Source: Zea mays | Lineage: Eukaryota; Streptophyta; Magnoliopsida; Poales; Poaceae | Length of the DNA stretch: 64,000 nt | Assembly (NCBI RefSeq): GCF_902167145.1 | Contig: NC_050103.1 | Location: 30,806,001 to 30,870,000 of the forward strand | Direction of reading: 5' to 3' | Shown here: piece after piece, positions 10,700 to 22,976 of the stretch | Layout: every line of letters begins with the position of its first letter | How positions within the stretch are numbered: the first letter of the stretch is position 1 | Notes under the pieces: model-generated | Told to the model about the DNA's origin: nothing | Databases searched by the model: none | The model's input: the letters and a program-made list of their open reading frames with translations, nothing else | Made by a program: the position numbers and the translations under genes

Positions 10700-11009
10700 C
10701 ACTACACCATGACACAATATTACCAACGGATTGTCTGATGGTAAAACACCTAAATAGTGTCGCACAGTCCGTCGGTAAAGAGCTTTGCCGACAGATAATG
10801 TGTGTCAGCGAAAGTCCTGTCGGCAATAACCTTTACCGGCAGACATAGATCTACCGACAGTCTATCTGTCGGTAATGTTTATATTATTGCTGATAGACAT
10901 ATCTTTGCCGTCGGACAAATTTTTCCCGACAGATTCTTGTGCCAACAGCTTGTGTGTCGCTAAAAAGTCTATATACCGACAGATTGTCTGATGTTATTCC
11001 CTATGTGCA

Positions 11010-12520
11010 GTTAAAAACACATGTATACAAATATATGCTAATGAAACAAATAATAAACTGATTATGATGCACATTACAGGACGACTTGAATAATATGTAG
11101 CTCAGAATATATGAAATTTGATTACTAAAAGAAAGAGATCAATCTTTGACTTTGAATTCCAACATATATTGTTTTGGAACACAATTTGTGTGATGAACAT
11201 ATAAAAATAATAGCATACATGTTTTCTAAATTCTGAAGTGATCTTTCAGTTCTATTACATGCAAAGTCTAAAGATTCATCTAGCTAGCAAACTAAAATCT
11301 CTCCATCAGCTGGGTGATGTTACGCCAACGGCTAGCATGCATGCGAGTAATCATTTTTCACACACTTCAAGCACTCTGATCCTTGCTTCCAGCACCTCCC
11401 CTACAACATATTTTGATAATTTGCCAATTACTATATCAACAGGTCTATAAACTCCCAACAGAAAATTCAAACTGAAAGTTTAATAAAAGTATTAAATTGC
11501 AAAAAGTTCGGTGATACTGCTGATGAAAGTAAATCACAAAGATGAAAGTAAATCACAAAGTTCGGTGTACTGCAGATGAAAGTTTAAGGGTGAATGGAGA
11601 GATGGAGTTTTATGAAGTCATTTAGGTGGGCACATACTATACCTTGACAACGTCATCATGCGTACTTTGTCGGTATCAGCAAAGATGTGCCAAAAGATCA
11701 CCAAAAAAGTTCTGAAGAGGACAAAACAGAGACATGAATTTGGACATTAAAAATTAAGACAAAATAGAGACAGCATGCAGAAAATATATGAAGAAAATAG
11801 TTTGTGTCTGGTGCCATTTCCTCTACTTATATGGAAGTGCTGCCAGTTAACAACAACATATATCTGATCATATTTTCACTTTTAATCAAGCATATATCTG
11901 ATCTGTATATAAGTATAGCAATGTGACACATCCTTATGCAGGAAGATGGGTCAAACAACGATTTGAGGCTTCGAATGTCTCTGAGTTCTACTACGGGCGA
12001 GACCTCATTCTTTCTAGTGTACAGATTTGAGGCTATGCTTCCATCCAACATAGAGCACCAATCCTTTCAGGTTCTAAACTTTATAGAAGATCGATCCCAG
12101 GAAGGCTGAGTTACAAATCTTGATAAAACAGAACCCAGGAAGATCGATCCTAGGTACATTGATGGCTAAAACATCAAAAGAGAAGAGAAACTAACCTAGG
12201 TCTAGTCAGGAATTTTGACTTAGACTAAGTAACTTGGACAGGGACCCCTAGACTTGGAAGACCGACTCAGACTTAGCTAGGTTCAAGAAAGTTTGGTCCG
12301 CACATCATGATCAGAACAACAAGTGGCGCCTTCCCTAAAAATACAAGAGCCTGAAACTAAACTGTAAACTGCTGTAAACTGTAAACTATTTACCTGCTGT
12401 AAACTAGATGTCATTTATTCAAGAGTCTGAAAACATATTTTCAGGCAAAATATTTACCTGCTGCTGTAGAACCTTGGGTCAATGTTGATTTTTTGTTACG
12501 ACCCATCTAAAAATACAGAA
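11010..12520. other. Non-coding interior between CACTA-A left end and the TNPA-like gene
   Basis: No convincing reading frame on either strand. The stretch is AT-rich with small local repeats (for example aaagtaaatcacaaag twice near 11526-11560 and ctgtaaact three times near 12363-12410). It is probably the 3' flank of the TNPA-like gene. Confidence 0.4.
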
Positions 12521-12522
12521 CA

Positions 12523-15500
12523 TTAGAAGCTTGTTCCATTAATTACATAAATAAAATACAAGGTTGTAGTATTACCTTGTTTGTTGGCCATGCAACGGGC
12601 ATAAAAAGAGCATCCCCCCATACTCTCTACACCTAAGTATGGTCGTGGTAGAGTACTTTCCCTTTTTAGCATGCGAGTCACAAAAACCTGTGTAAACTCC
12701 CTTCCAAGAGGAACATCTGCAACCTTAGTGGTTGGGTCGGTTGAGATAATATTTGCTATTGCAACAGGAACTTCTGATCTCATCATAGAATATAATATGA
12801 CTTCTTTACCAACCTAATAAAATATGCGAAGTAAGATTACAAAGTTCAAATAATGAAACATAAATATGAAGTGATAGATGAGAAATTACATGATTATCGT
12901 CTGCATTTTGAGGTGCTCCATGATTTCTTTGAGGTACCATTGTTGCAATGTCTAGCCTGCGACTTTGCTCTTCAATAGTATTAACATCTTCACGATTCCT
13001 TGGACGGCCCATAGTGCTTGCAACTCGCCTAGTAATAACCTGCAAGTCATCTTCAACCATATTTTGTGAATGGTCATTACCATTGTAATCATGTGCCACC
13101 TCATCTGACCGATGCACCCTTGAGTTCTAAAGAAAAATAAAAAGGGAAAAAGTGTTAGTGAGATAAAGGAAACAAGCCTAATTAACAGGATAGACGACGA
13201 ACTGCTCGATATATGCTACACTGACTAAACATATGCAATATTATATCACCTGTCAAGAATTAGACCCATGTTGTGATGGGATTTCTATATGTTTCACCCC
13301 TTGAGCTGCTACCATCATTTGATAAATTTGATCCATTTTTTCTTTCATTTGATTCATATCCTGTCTTAAGGCTCTAACCTCTTGCTCAGACTGACTGCGA
13401 GCTTGCAATGCCATTTGAAGCTTTGTTGAAATTTTCATTTGAGTTCCAGGGGTGCCTACATCTTGTGGAGTTGGTCCTAAGCCTAAACCACGAATATGAC
13501 CTCTTGGTTCTTTCTCTCCAAAAACATGTGCATATAAATCACCATCTTCAATACTTCTGTCCTTCAGTTCTGGGTTCTCAGCAACAACTTCTTCAAATTT
13601 ATTCTTAAGAGGACCACACATATATTATATTTTGTTCACTTATATTTTAATTATTACATAAATCAAAAATATGTGTGTACTCACAATGAATATTTCTGCT
13701 CCAGGTAGAGGCACAATATCCCCTTCTTTGTTCTTACGCGTGTGTGTTCTAACATATATTTCATCTCTTCTCGCAGGGCGTCCTTGTTGCTCGGCCTACA
13801 AGAAAAAATGATTTGGTCCAGTAATTGACTATATTTTTCATAAATTAAACTAATGATTATACAAACTAGTGATTATAATTTTTTACCAGTTCATGCCACA
13901 CACGAGCATAACTCTTGCTGCCAGCTGCATGCGACATAGTCAGCTTTGAACGGTTATCTTTACCTCTGTTTGTACGAACCTACAACATAAATATGAATAT
14001 ATCAAAACAATAATACAAATTCATTCATACAATAGTTTAATGAAGGTTTATATCTCAAAAAAGAATTCAAAACAAATCAGCATGTACCTCGGCTTCTGGA
14101 GACATCCAATAAGTTATCAACCACTCCCAATCAGATTCTTTCACCCTTTCATCCCTTTTAGCAATAAACTCTTCAAAACTCAATGTTTCATCAAAATATT
14201 TGTTCTTTAGGTCAGCCTTAAACTCTCTCCACTTTTTTGCTGCAGATGTTATAACATAATCTATACCAGATTCATCCACTTCATAGTATTCCTGTTTCAA
14301 CAAAAATGTAGTTGCTTACCAAATCTACTGACAATAGGCTAAGACAAATTATCTCACTAAATAAGATTACCTTCACTTTTGTCCATAACTCAAACTTCTT
14401 TTTAGAATCAACTAGTCTCCAATCCTCACAAGAAACAGGGATATTTTTCCTCACCAAAGTTCCTATGAAATTACCAAACTCTTCGTTGTTCCTACCAACT
14501 GGTTGTCCATATTCATTAAGGGTAATGCAGATTTTAGGCCCACCACTACTTGAATATATGTTCTTCTTCAAGGTTGGGCCCCTTCCTTTCCTTATATTTT
14601 GATGCCCAATAGGTTGCTCTGCTTATTACAGGAGATAAAACAGATGAAAACCTTTGTTCATAACTATTTTCAAAATTGCTACAATAAATTTAAAGTTTGT
14701 TTGATTTTTACCTTCATCATTGATGGGATTTTCAGATTCTTCGTAACTATTTTCAGATTCTTCATCAACAATATCCCTTTCAGTCCTTGATCGCAAAGTA
14801 GGTCCATTAGTTGAAGCTGCTAATGTCCTTGTCTACACTCAAAGAAATGAAAACATTAAAACTTAAGGTTCAGAAATTAAAGCAGTCAACCAATTGCCAG
14901 TGAAGCAGCAGAAATTTCAAGCAGTAATATAGTTGTAATATAATATAGCTGTAGCATGACAGCAATACACTATACCTGTCTAGCAGGACAACAGTAATAC
15001 TATATTGCAGGACACCAATACACTATAGTTGTCTAGCAGGACAACAGTAATACTATATTGCAGGTCTTGATGTTGTCGAGACATCTTGAATTGGCGTGAT
15101 GAGTCCTGATCATCGGGCTTCTAGGTGCTTGTTCCATGTTGACATTTCAAGCAGTCTTGATGTTGTCGAGACATCTTCAAAAATATTACCTTTGATGATC
15201 ATCATCTTCTTGGGCGATCTTTTATTAATCCTGTCTTAGTATGGTTCATTTTTCTACAGATGAATTGTGCTCCTTTTTCAGAATCTATACAAGTTGTGTG
15301 TATTGAAGTTTTACTCTGAATAAGCATGGAACTAACTCTGAGGGCAATTTAATCTCAGAAGTTCTAGTTTTCTTGAGTTCTATGATCCAGACGTTTTCTG
15401 CACCCCAAATATGATCCAAGGTTCAGTGCTCATACTGAATTTGTTTCAGTTACCCAGAACAGAAACTGCATGGGCTCAAAATGCATGGGCTCATACTGTC

Positions 15501-17466
15501 AACAATCCCAGGTCGAAATTACCTAGAACAGAAACTGCATGGGCTCAAAATGAACCCAGCTCCTTGAATATTTGTTTCAGTTAACTGAAATAGCCCATAG
15601 ACAGTCTGACAGAGGAGGTATTGGTGCATTTTACTCCAAAGTTTATACAACACGGTCGAGAGTCTTATTGAAGAGTGCAGCTCTCTTCAGAACACGATTG
15701 ACAGAGGAGGTATTGGTTCAGTAAACTACACGGTTGACAAAGGAGGTATTGGTTCAGTAAACTACAATCTACGGTTGAGAGTCTTATTGAAGAGTGCAGT
15801 TCTCTTCAGAATCTAATTGCTGATCTAAAAAGGCAGAAGTTGGAATTACACGGTCGTCTTACGCAAAAAGAGCAGGAATTGGATGAGTCAAAAAAAATGA
15901 ACTTTGAGTTTAGCAAAACAGTGGAGTTCCTTGAGGTAAAACTTGTTAGTAAATTGGCTATGTCATCTTCAACAAAGCAAATCAGCAACTGAGTCATCTT
16001 CAAGGAACATGCCCCACACTTATCTCCTCTCTGCACTCAGGGTAGTTAAAAAATATTTCCAATACTCCACTTTCGAATCCCAAGTTAACTCTATCTACAA
16101 GCTGCCCAGAATCTGCTAGAAAGGATAAGGGATCAGGATATTCTTCAGACATTTTGAAAAAGAAAAACTAGAATATGATCAATCGACTGAAATATTAATT
16201 TCCTCCCCGCTTCCCTTCCAATTCCACATAAGGACAGACCTTGCCCATTACACCAAACTTGTTCACCAAGTATTGGTCTTCCACTTTGCTATAACATTAC
16301 ATATCTAATAATACATGAATTTTGTGTTACATTGCCCCAAAGTCGAGCACCCTGCCCTGGTTTTTATTTCTGTTATCTGAAACCAACTCCATCTGCACAG
16401 TCTGACAGGGCAAATTGGGAATCACTTTCCTCCCATTTTGTGTAGCACCAAGCCATACAACCTATAAGAAGGTTGTTATACTTACTATGGTCTACCAACT
16501 TACTACAGAAGCTTCAGCCAAAAACTGCATGGTTTGAGTACCAAAGAGCCCCAATCTAGGTGCCACATGCAGTCCTATGGTTCTTTAGCGACTGAATAAC
16601 CCTCAGTTGCCACTACCTATCAGTCCATATGAGCATTGATTTTCTTTTAAATTTTTGATGTAGTGCGAGGCTTAATTACCTCAGTCCCTTTATTCTTCTT
16701 GAATTAAGCTACCACTTACCAAAGATATCTTTGCCCAAATCCCTACAACTAAGCTACAGGAACTCTCCAAGGTTTGAGTCAAACACTGAAATTGGCACTG
16801 ACTACTATTTATCATCTGAAAATCCCAAGGGCCTAACAGCCCATTTTCAATGGTCACTAGTGAATTTATGTGGCTATGGCAGAAAATTCTAGTTACTTGT
16901 GACTGGTGAATTTCAATGGTCACTAGTGAATTCAATGGTCACTGAGTCTGAAATTACAAGCAGTGAAGCAGCAGAAATGAAAGCCTAAAATTGGAACAGA
17001 AATATAGCAGTAGCAGCAGAACTGAAAGTCTGAAACTAAAATATTGGAAAGAAAGTACAAGCAGTAATGCTAATGCAGTACCTACCTGTGACTATTGACT
17101 AGAGCAGAAGGCAAGAAGCAGAGGCTGCAGAATGCACAGGTGAATTTATATGCCTCTCGCAGAAAATTCTAGTTCCTTCTATAATTCTAGTTCCTTCTAT
17201 AAGAAAGAAAATTCTAGTTCCGCATGTATTGAGATAGATTGTGGTATTATTAAATTAAATGTAAAAAACATGAACTTATTAAATAGGGAAATACATTAAC
17301 CTTATGTTTCTTATTGGCTTGATGTGAGCCATTTGCTTCTTCATTAACCATAGTACTAGGTACATGGAGATTAAGAGATCTCATCCGCTTCAAATTTTCT
17401 TTTATTTGGTAGCCCTTTGTAGTTCATATTCATTGAGCTCCGTTTCTTTACCCATTCCTCTTCCTC
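12523..17466 (-). CDS. TNPA-like protein of CACTA-A (plant transposase, Ptta/En/Spm family)
   Basis: Exons recognisable on the minus strand: ~17466-17300 (GRGMGKETELNEYELQR, then KENLKRMRSLNLHVP), ~14836-14713 (acidic), ~14622-14372, ~14293-14089, ~13980-13887, ~13798-13684, ~13617-13253, ~13117-12895 and ~12815-12523. Most are bounded by clear GT/AG signals. The protein has the layout of the plant Ptta/En/Spm family (Transposase_24): a central region with LITYWMSPEA and SKSYARVWHEL, the family stretch GHIRGLGLGPTP, a coiled coil, and a C-terminal module with ILYSMM, DVPLGREFTQVFV and LPRPYLGVESMG. In En/Spm the related protein binds subterminal repeats and controls excision. The first exon appears to have lost one base near 17415. 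The first intron is unusually long (~2.4 kb) and holds repeats and a foreign coding fragment on the other strand. Confidence 0.72.
14880..17290. other. Long repeat-filled first intron of the TNPA-like gene
   Basis: The 2.4-kb stretch has many short duplications: cagtaatactatattgcagg at ~14990 and ~15045, cttgatgttgtcgagacatctt at ~15066 and ~15154, cagaaactgcatgggctcaa at ~15461 and ~15530, and gaaaattctagtt several times at 16890-17220. Apart from the coiled-coil fragment at 15655-15935 no coding is evident. Confidence 0.5.
15655..15993 (+). pseudogene. Captured cellular gene fragment encoding a coiled coil, inside CACTA-A
   Basis: On the plus strand, opposite to the element's own genes, an open stretch from about 15776 encodes a heptad-like, Glu/Lys/Leu-rich peptide (ESLIEECSSLQNLIADLK, then KQELDESKK-type sequence) of about 70 residues ending at a stop near 15991. 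A GAG|GTAAAA junction near 15934 could be a former splice donor. The start of the same segment is present in an earlier, partial copy at ~15655-15705, so the fragment was duplicated. CACTA elements in grasses are known to carry pieces of host genes. The parent gene cannot be named from this; a plant long coiled-coil protein is likely. Confidence 0.45.
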
Positions 17467-17577
17467 TTACAAACTTTCCTCCTGAATCAAGACATAAAGA
17501 GATTACAATCAAGATTCAAGACAAAGAGATTACAACGTAAAATGAAACATTTTTGTGTAAACAGATATAAACATATC

Positions 17578-20500
17578 TTACTTGCTAGGTTGGTTTTCAG
17601 CAATCATTATTCCATCTATATCAGTCCTAACACAACTACCACCAATAGATACATTAACTTGCGTGTTTGCATCCAAATCTGGCAAGAAAGAACCTATTTC
17701 TGTACTATTGTCTAGCCTTTCTTCCATATCATACATGTCACGTTGTTTTGACTTTAAAACAGCAAACCAATCAGCATCAATAGGATCTTGCACATAGTAA
17801 ACTTGAGTTGCCTGAGATGCAAAAATAAATGGCTCATCTAATTCCTTGTCATCGGTATTGAATAAATGCTTGAAGTTGACCATTGTCACCCCAAACTTGT
17901 CTATTTTGACCCATTTGTCTCGTACTCGGTTATCAATCCAATCACATTTGAACAATACTATTTTTCCCTGGTGATGGTAGTTCAGCTCAAGAATGTCTTT
18001 TATAACACCATAATAAGTTTTGCTCATTGATACTGGGTTATTATTGTTTGTCCCATCAAAACTTGTTGCATGTGCAACTAGGGCTACACCACTACACTGC
18101 ACTGACCTACCCACATCATAAGAATGTGTATGGAAATTTATCCCATTTATAGAATAACTATCATAAGAATGTGCAACCATGTTAGGCTCCTTAGCTAATA
18201 TTGTTATCTCCTCAGGTACTTCCTCACTCGTTGTTTCCACCTGATGATATTGAAGATTGTTATTGCACTAAAAAAATAATGTGGAACTATACTCTATATA
18301 AACAGTTTCCTAGATACTTACGTGTGACTTAAACCACTCGTGAAAAGTCTCATAGTGTAAACGACTGATTGATCTTTGATTTTGATGACCAGCAGAGTAA
18401 AGGTATTCTATATGTTTACTAAACAAACATTATAATTTAGTAATCATGAAATAAATGGATGATATTGATTATAAAATATAATGTTCAACTTACTTCAAGT
18501 AAGGCTCTATATGGTCATAGTTGAACAAGACATATCTATGTGCTTGAAGCCATGTTTTGTGGTCTAATGTGACACTACGCTTACCAACCAATCCACGACC
18601 TATGTTATGGAAGAAAGGGGTGGTATTGATTAAATCAACATTCAAGCCATCATCATTTCTTTTTTTCGGTTAAATCTAGTTTCACCATGTAAATAGCGAG
18701 AACAGAATGTGAGACTCTCATCAAATAGATAACTTTCTGCAATTGACCCCGCTGGGTGACTCCTAGTGCGAACATGGCCCTGACATCTCATTAAAAACCT
18801 ATAAAGGAGAAATGGCATATATGTTAAACCTTCCTTTGAGTAAAACTAAGTTTAATTTATTGCTAAAATATATTAAAATTTACCTCTCCACTGGGTACAT
18901 ATTACGAAATTGAACAGGGCTAGCAATTCTGACTTGAGTAGGGAGATGAACCATTAAGTGTACCATAATATCAAAAAAGGATGGCAAGAATATAGTCTCA
19001 AGAATGCTTAGAGTCTCAGCTATTTCTGACTCTAGCTTATGCATATCGCTTATACGAATAACTGGCGAATAGATTTGCTTGAAAAAATTGCTCACACGAA
19101 TAAGTGCAGCACTAACTATTTCTGGTAAAATCCTTCTCACAGCAAGTGGGAGTAAATATTGTATCAAAACATGGTTATCATGGCTCTTTAGCCCAACAAG
19201 CTTCTTCTCCTTCACATCCACATTGTTTCTTATATCTGATGCATATCCATGTGGAAATTTTACTCCTTTCAGTACCTCACAAAATAACGTCTTCTCAGAC
19301 GCACTCATTGTATATGATGCTGGTGGTAAATATAACTTGTCACCCACTGGAATAGGATGAAGCTCAGTTCGAATGCCTAGGGACTGAAGATCCAAACGAT
19401 ATTTCAAGTTATCCTTGGACTTTCGTTGAATGCCTAGGAGGGTGTTGACAATGTTACAACACACATTCTTCTCGATATGCATGACATCTAAATTATGTTG
19501 TAACATTAAATCCTTCCAATATGGAAGCCTAAAAAATAGACCTCCTTTTCCATATGATAGTAGGCTCCCCTTCCTTCTTTTTTGCTTTCTTTTTATCTTG
19601 GCAACCTTTCCCATGCACTGTGTGCATATTCTCTGTTTGCAATAAAACATCCTCTCCAGAAAGTGGTCTAGGCGCTGGCCTGTCCTCAACTTTACCATCA
19701 AACGAATCTAGATCAAATCTATATGGATGGTTTGGGCCCAGGAATCTACGGTGTCCCATATAACAATTTTTTGTACCTTGTTTCAATCGTAGACAACATG
19801 TATATGAGTGGCATTCAATACATGCTACTTCACCTGATGTAATACATGCTGCAATGTACCCTAGGCCTGGATAATCAGATATGGTCCATATTATTGCAGC
19901 ACGTAATTGAAAATACTCATGCTTTGCAGAATCGTATGTTCTCACCCCTTCAACAAACATATCTAGCAGATCATCAATTAGTGGCTCAAAATAAACATCT
20001 ATATCACTACCAGGAGATCTACGGCCCGGAATCAGCAATGAGATAATGAAATTTGTTTGCTTCATACACAACCATTGTGCAAAGTTATATGGGATGAGAA
20101 TAACAGGCCAAATGCTATAACTAACATTCATGGACCTTAACGGATTAAAACCATCTGTACCTAAAGCAAGTCTAATGTTGCGACTGTCAGAAGCAAACAC
20201 TGGGTGTTTTTGGTCAAAATCCTTCCAGAGAGGTGAATCTGCAGGATGCCTTAGTAATCCATCTTGTATACGCTCCTCATCATGCCACCTCATGTCACTT
20301 GCTTTCTTAGATGATAGAAATAACCTCTGAAGCCTTCTTTTTATTGGAAAATAGCGAAGAACTTTGCATGGAACCTTGTGTACATGTTTTCCATTTAAAC
20401 TTCTCCTTTTTGATTTCCAGCGTGACCTTTCACATGTGGGACATGCATCACAATTAGCATACTCCTTCCTAAACAAAATGCAATCATTTTCACATGCATC

Positions 20501-21222
20501 AATTTTGATATACCCGAGTCCTAAACACTTAATTACTTTCTTTGCTTCATTGAAATTTTTTGGCAATGCCAAGCCATCAGGGAAAGCCTCCATTAGTAGA
20601 TCTAGTAGCATATCAAAACTTTTATCTGTCCACCCTCCAAGCAATTTCAAGTGAAGAATTCTTATTAAGAAATGCAACTTTGAGAACTTCTTACACCCTG
20701 GGTATAGCTCTTGGGTATTATCTATCACTAACTGATTGATGGCTTCTAAATCTACAACAGTTTCATCTAAACCATCAGATTCTTCAAAATCCCCTTTATC
20801 ATCTAGACCACCAGCCATGTCTTGAACCAAATTGGCTATGTCATCTTCATCTGAATTGTTTGCAGCCTCTATATCACTATAGTCATGGCTATTAATAGGC
20901 ACATAGTCTCTTTCCCCATGATAAGTCCACCTTTTGTATCCCTCTTGAAAGCCATCACATATCAAGTGCGCACGAACTTCATTTTCATCTTTCCATAGAG
21001 AATTAACACATTTTCTACAAGGACATAGAATTTTGTTTCCACCTATAGAATTGCTAAACGCAAACTCAATAAATCCAGCTACCCCATCTATGTAGACCTT
21101 CGTGTGCCTATAAATATTAGGTACAATAACAATATGTTGGTCAAAGGTGATTACTACAAAATAATGGTTTATAGTACCTTGTTAGAAATATACCTAGGTT
21201 CATTCATCCACCTTTTATCCAT
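17578..21222 (-). pseudogene. TNP2-like transposase (TNPD type) of CACTA-A, nearly intact with two frameshifts
   Basis: A short first exon (21222-21178) encodes MDKRWMNEPRYISNK, the start of the transposase-associated domain. The main exon (~21097 to ~18890) continues with CPCRKCVN, the TNP2 family transposase region (KVPCKVLRYFPIKRRLQRLF, then LALGTDGFNP, LIPGRRSPG), the PYWKDLMLQHNLDVMHIEKN motif and the start of DUF4218 (GLKSHDNHVLIQYLLP). Later exons (~18805-18493, ~18418-18320, 18240-17578) hold the DUF4218 end and DUF4216 (LVAHATSFDG, then VLFKCDWID and FASQATQVYYVQDP). Two breaks lie in homopolymers: A6 at 19531-19536 (plus strand), and T7 at 18660-18666, each one base off an open frame. 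In known CACTA systems this protein catalyses excision and insertion. Confidence 0.85.
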
Positions 21223-21229
21223 GTTGTAC

Positions 21230-22049
21230 CTTAACAAATAATAAGATGAAATGTACCCTTCCCAGCTTCACAATGTAAGTGCAAAAAGGCTGGAAAAGGG
21301 GGAATCATTACAAGTATCAAAGATAAAAGCTGAATTAATTAGTTTTTTCCGGTGCAAATCAACAGGAGATGGAAAAGTAACAAGTAAAGATTACCACTGA
21401 TCAATGGATGTCGTCCAAGCGTTGTTCACGCACTTCTCCTTCAGGTGGTCCGGCGCTCGCCCTCGTCCTCGCTAGCAGCAGCAGTAGACTTATGCCAAAC
21501 ACAAATAAATATCTTCAGTTCTTCACCATAAATTTTTATCACAAATTTACAATGGCACTAATAAATATTCTGAAACCTGAACTATCTTTCTTCAGTCTTG
21601 GGCACCAGCAGCAAACTACACCACCGCACGATCACAGGGCACAATGTTGGGCGGTGCTGCGGTGGTCGATGGGGGAGGGACCGGAGGAGGACGTGTCGGC
21701 GCAGGGCGTCCACCAGGCGCTTCCGTTTCGATTAGCCGAGCAACAAGAGATCAAAGATCCTACAGGAGCAAGAACACGTCTGCGCACCACAGGACAGGCG
21801 GCTGGAGGTCCGAGTACTCTCAAGGGGCAAGAACAGGGCGAAGTAAGATGGCGTTAGGGGCGGCGACGCGGTGGTTTACGGCGGCGTGGTGGTTTAGGTT
21901 TTTGGCAGCGCGCGGCGGATATGAACTCACGGATCGGAGAAGATGCGTACAGAATAACAGAGCGCTTCTTCGGCCAAGGAAAAATGGTTCATTAATTTAT
22001 TTGTATAGATCTTACGTCTTAAGAATATTTCTCCACCTCATAACACAAA
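21230..22049. other. Upstream region of the CACTA-A transposase gene
   Basis: This stretch lies between the transposase start and the right end of CACTA-A. It includes a GC-rich patch (~21640-21900) that stands out from the AT-rich surroundings and could be a promoter/leader region or a captured fragment. No reading frame here is convincing. Confidence 0.35.
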
Positions 22050-22130
22050 TGATCTCTAGCTCAGCTGGTTAAAGTTGTTGCTTTGGAGCAATTGATGACA
22101 GGTTCGAATCCTGGGTTGCTCTATTTTTTT
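22050..22130 (+). other. tRNA-like sequence with Pol III A box, B box and T-run
   Basis: An A box TAGCTCAGCTGG (22057-22068), a B box GGTTCGAATCC (22101-22111) and a seven-T run (22124-22130) have the spacing of a tRNA gene. A stem TTGCT/AGCAA occupies the anticodon-arm position but leaves a loop of only four bases, and the acceptor strands do not pair. I read this as a tRNA pseudogene or SINE-type Pol III promoter, not a working tRNA. Confidence 0.4.
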
Positions 22131-22976
22131 GTTGCCTTTTAGGCTTGTAGCGTGCTGCCCACATGCCAGGGCGTGGGCAGAAGCTTAATTGGTACAGCAC
22201 TACAGCGGTACAGCATATACACTTATATAAATATATTAGTTGAAATTAATTTATTAATTACTCAAGACATTCATGTATCGGCAGATGATCTGATGCTATG
22301 TTTTCCCGACAGTCGGTGTGCCACGCATAATCATTTATACCGACGGATGAACCGCCACAATAACTCGAAATTATTGCCGACAGATTTGTTGACGCCAACG
22401 CAATAATTACCGACAGATAGTGTGATGGTATTATTTTGTGACATACTTGCTGTCGCCAAACATCTATTTTTACCGTCAGATGTTTGACGCTAAAATTGTG
22501 TCATGGTGTAGTGTTCATAAATTACGAGAGAGATACAAATTTTATAAACAAATTTATTTTTATTTTGTCATATGAAAAAATGATGAAAATATAAATTGTA
22601 CATCTTGATGAGTTATACAAATTTGTAGTTGAAAACTTTTTCATTTGAATTAATTTACTGCTTTAAAATGTGATTTTTAAATTGTCTTTGTCTAGTGTCC
22701 AAAATAAAAAGCTCGGCAAAAGAACTCTTTGCCGAGTGTCAAAAATAAAACACTCGGCAAAGACTCTTTGCCGATTGTCAAAAAACAAACACTCGACAAA
22801 CAAACTCTTTGCCGAGTGTTAAAAATAAAACACTTGGCGAATAGTTTTTTGCCGAGTTTTTTTTACCGAGAGTTTTTTGCTTGGTACTTGGCAATGAGCT
22901 TTTTTGCCGAGTGACCGAAAAAAACACTCGGCATATCATTTGACACTCGGCAAACAGCCGAATTCTAGTAGTGTTT

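Larger units (their letters stand above)
10700..22513 (-). mobile_element. CACTA-A: 11.8-kb CACTA (En/Spm-like) element with both transposase genes
   Basis: Terminal inverted repeats read cactacaccatgacacaat at 10700 and its complement ending at 22513, flanked by 3-bp duplications TTC (10697-10699, 22514-22516). Subterminal regions (10720-11000 and 22264-22500) carry many short motifs of the form accgacaga/gccgacag in both orientations, the usual docking sites of CACTA-type TNPA proteins. Two genes lie on the minus strand, a TNP2-like transposase (21222 to 17578) and a TNPA-like gene (about 17466 to 12523). Both are nearly intact, with a few single-base frameshifts, so the element may be autonomous or only recently disabled. 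Confidence 0.92.
206..22973. mobile_element. Degenerate non-autonomous CACTA-like element hosting two later insertions
   Basis: The right end (22690-22973) has repeated TTTGCCGAGTG and CACTCGGCAAA motifs and ends in ctagtagtg, the inverted form of a CACTA terminus. The proposed left end at 206 (cgctaccg, then TTTGCCGAGTG) is a diverged match to such a terminus. Both sides are flanked by TTT, which is weak evidence because T runs are common. Without the LTR element (548-10072) and CACTA-A (10700-22513), only about 1.4 kb belongs to this element (206-542, 10078-10699, 22517-22973). No transposase coding is seen in those parts, so it would be non-autonomous. The left boundary is the weakest part of this call. 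Confidence 0.45.

Noticed and set aside
21408..22072. A possible plus-strand gene at 21408-22072
   Set aside because: Three overlapping frames in a GC-rich patch with no protein-like conservation I can recognise; more likely leader or promoter of the CACTA-A transposase, or a fragment too decayed to call.
22050..22130. A functional tRNA gene
   Set aside because: A and B boxes are good, but the acceptor stem does not pair and the anticodon loop is too short, so only a tRNA-like relic is claimed.
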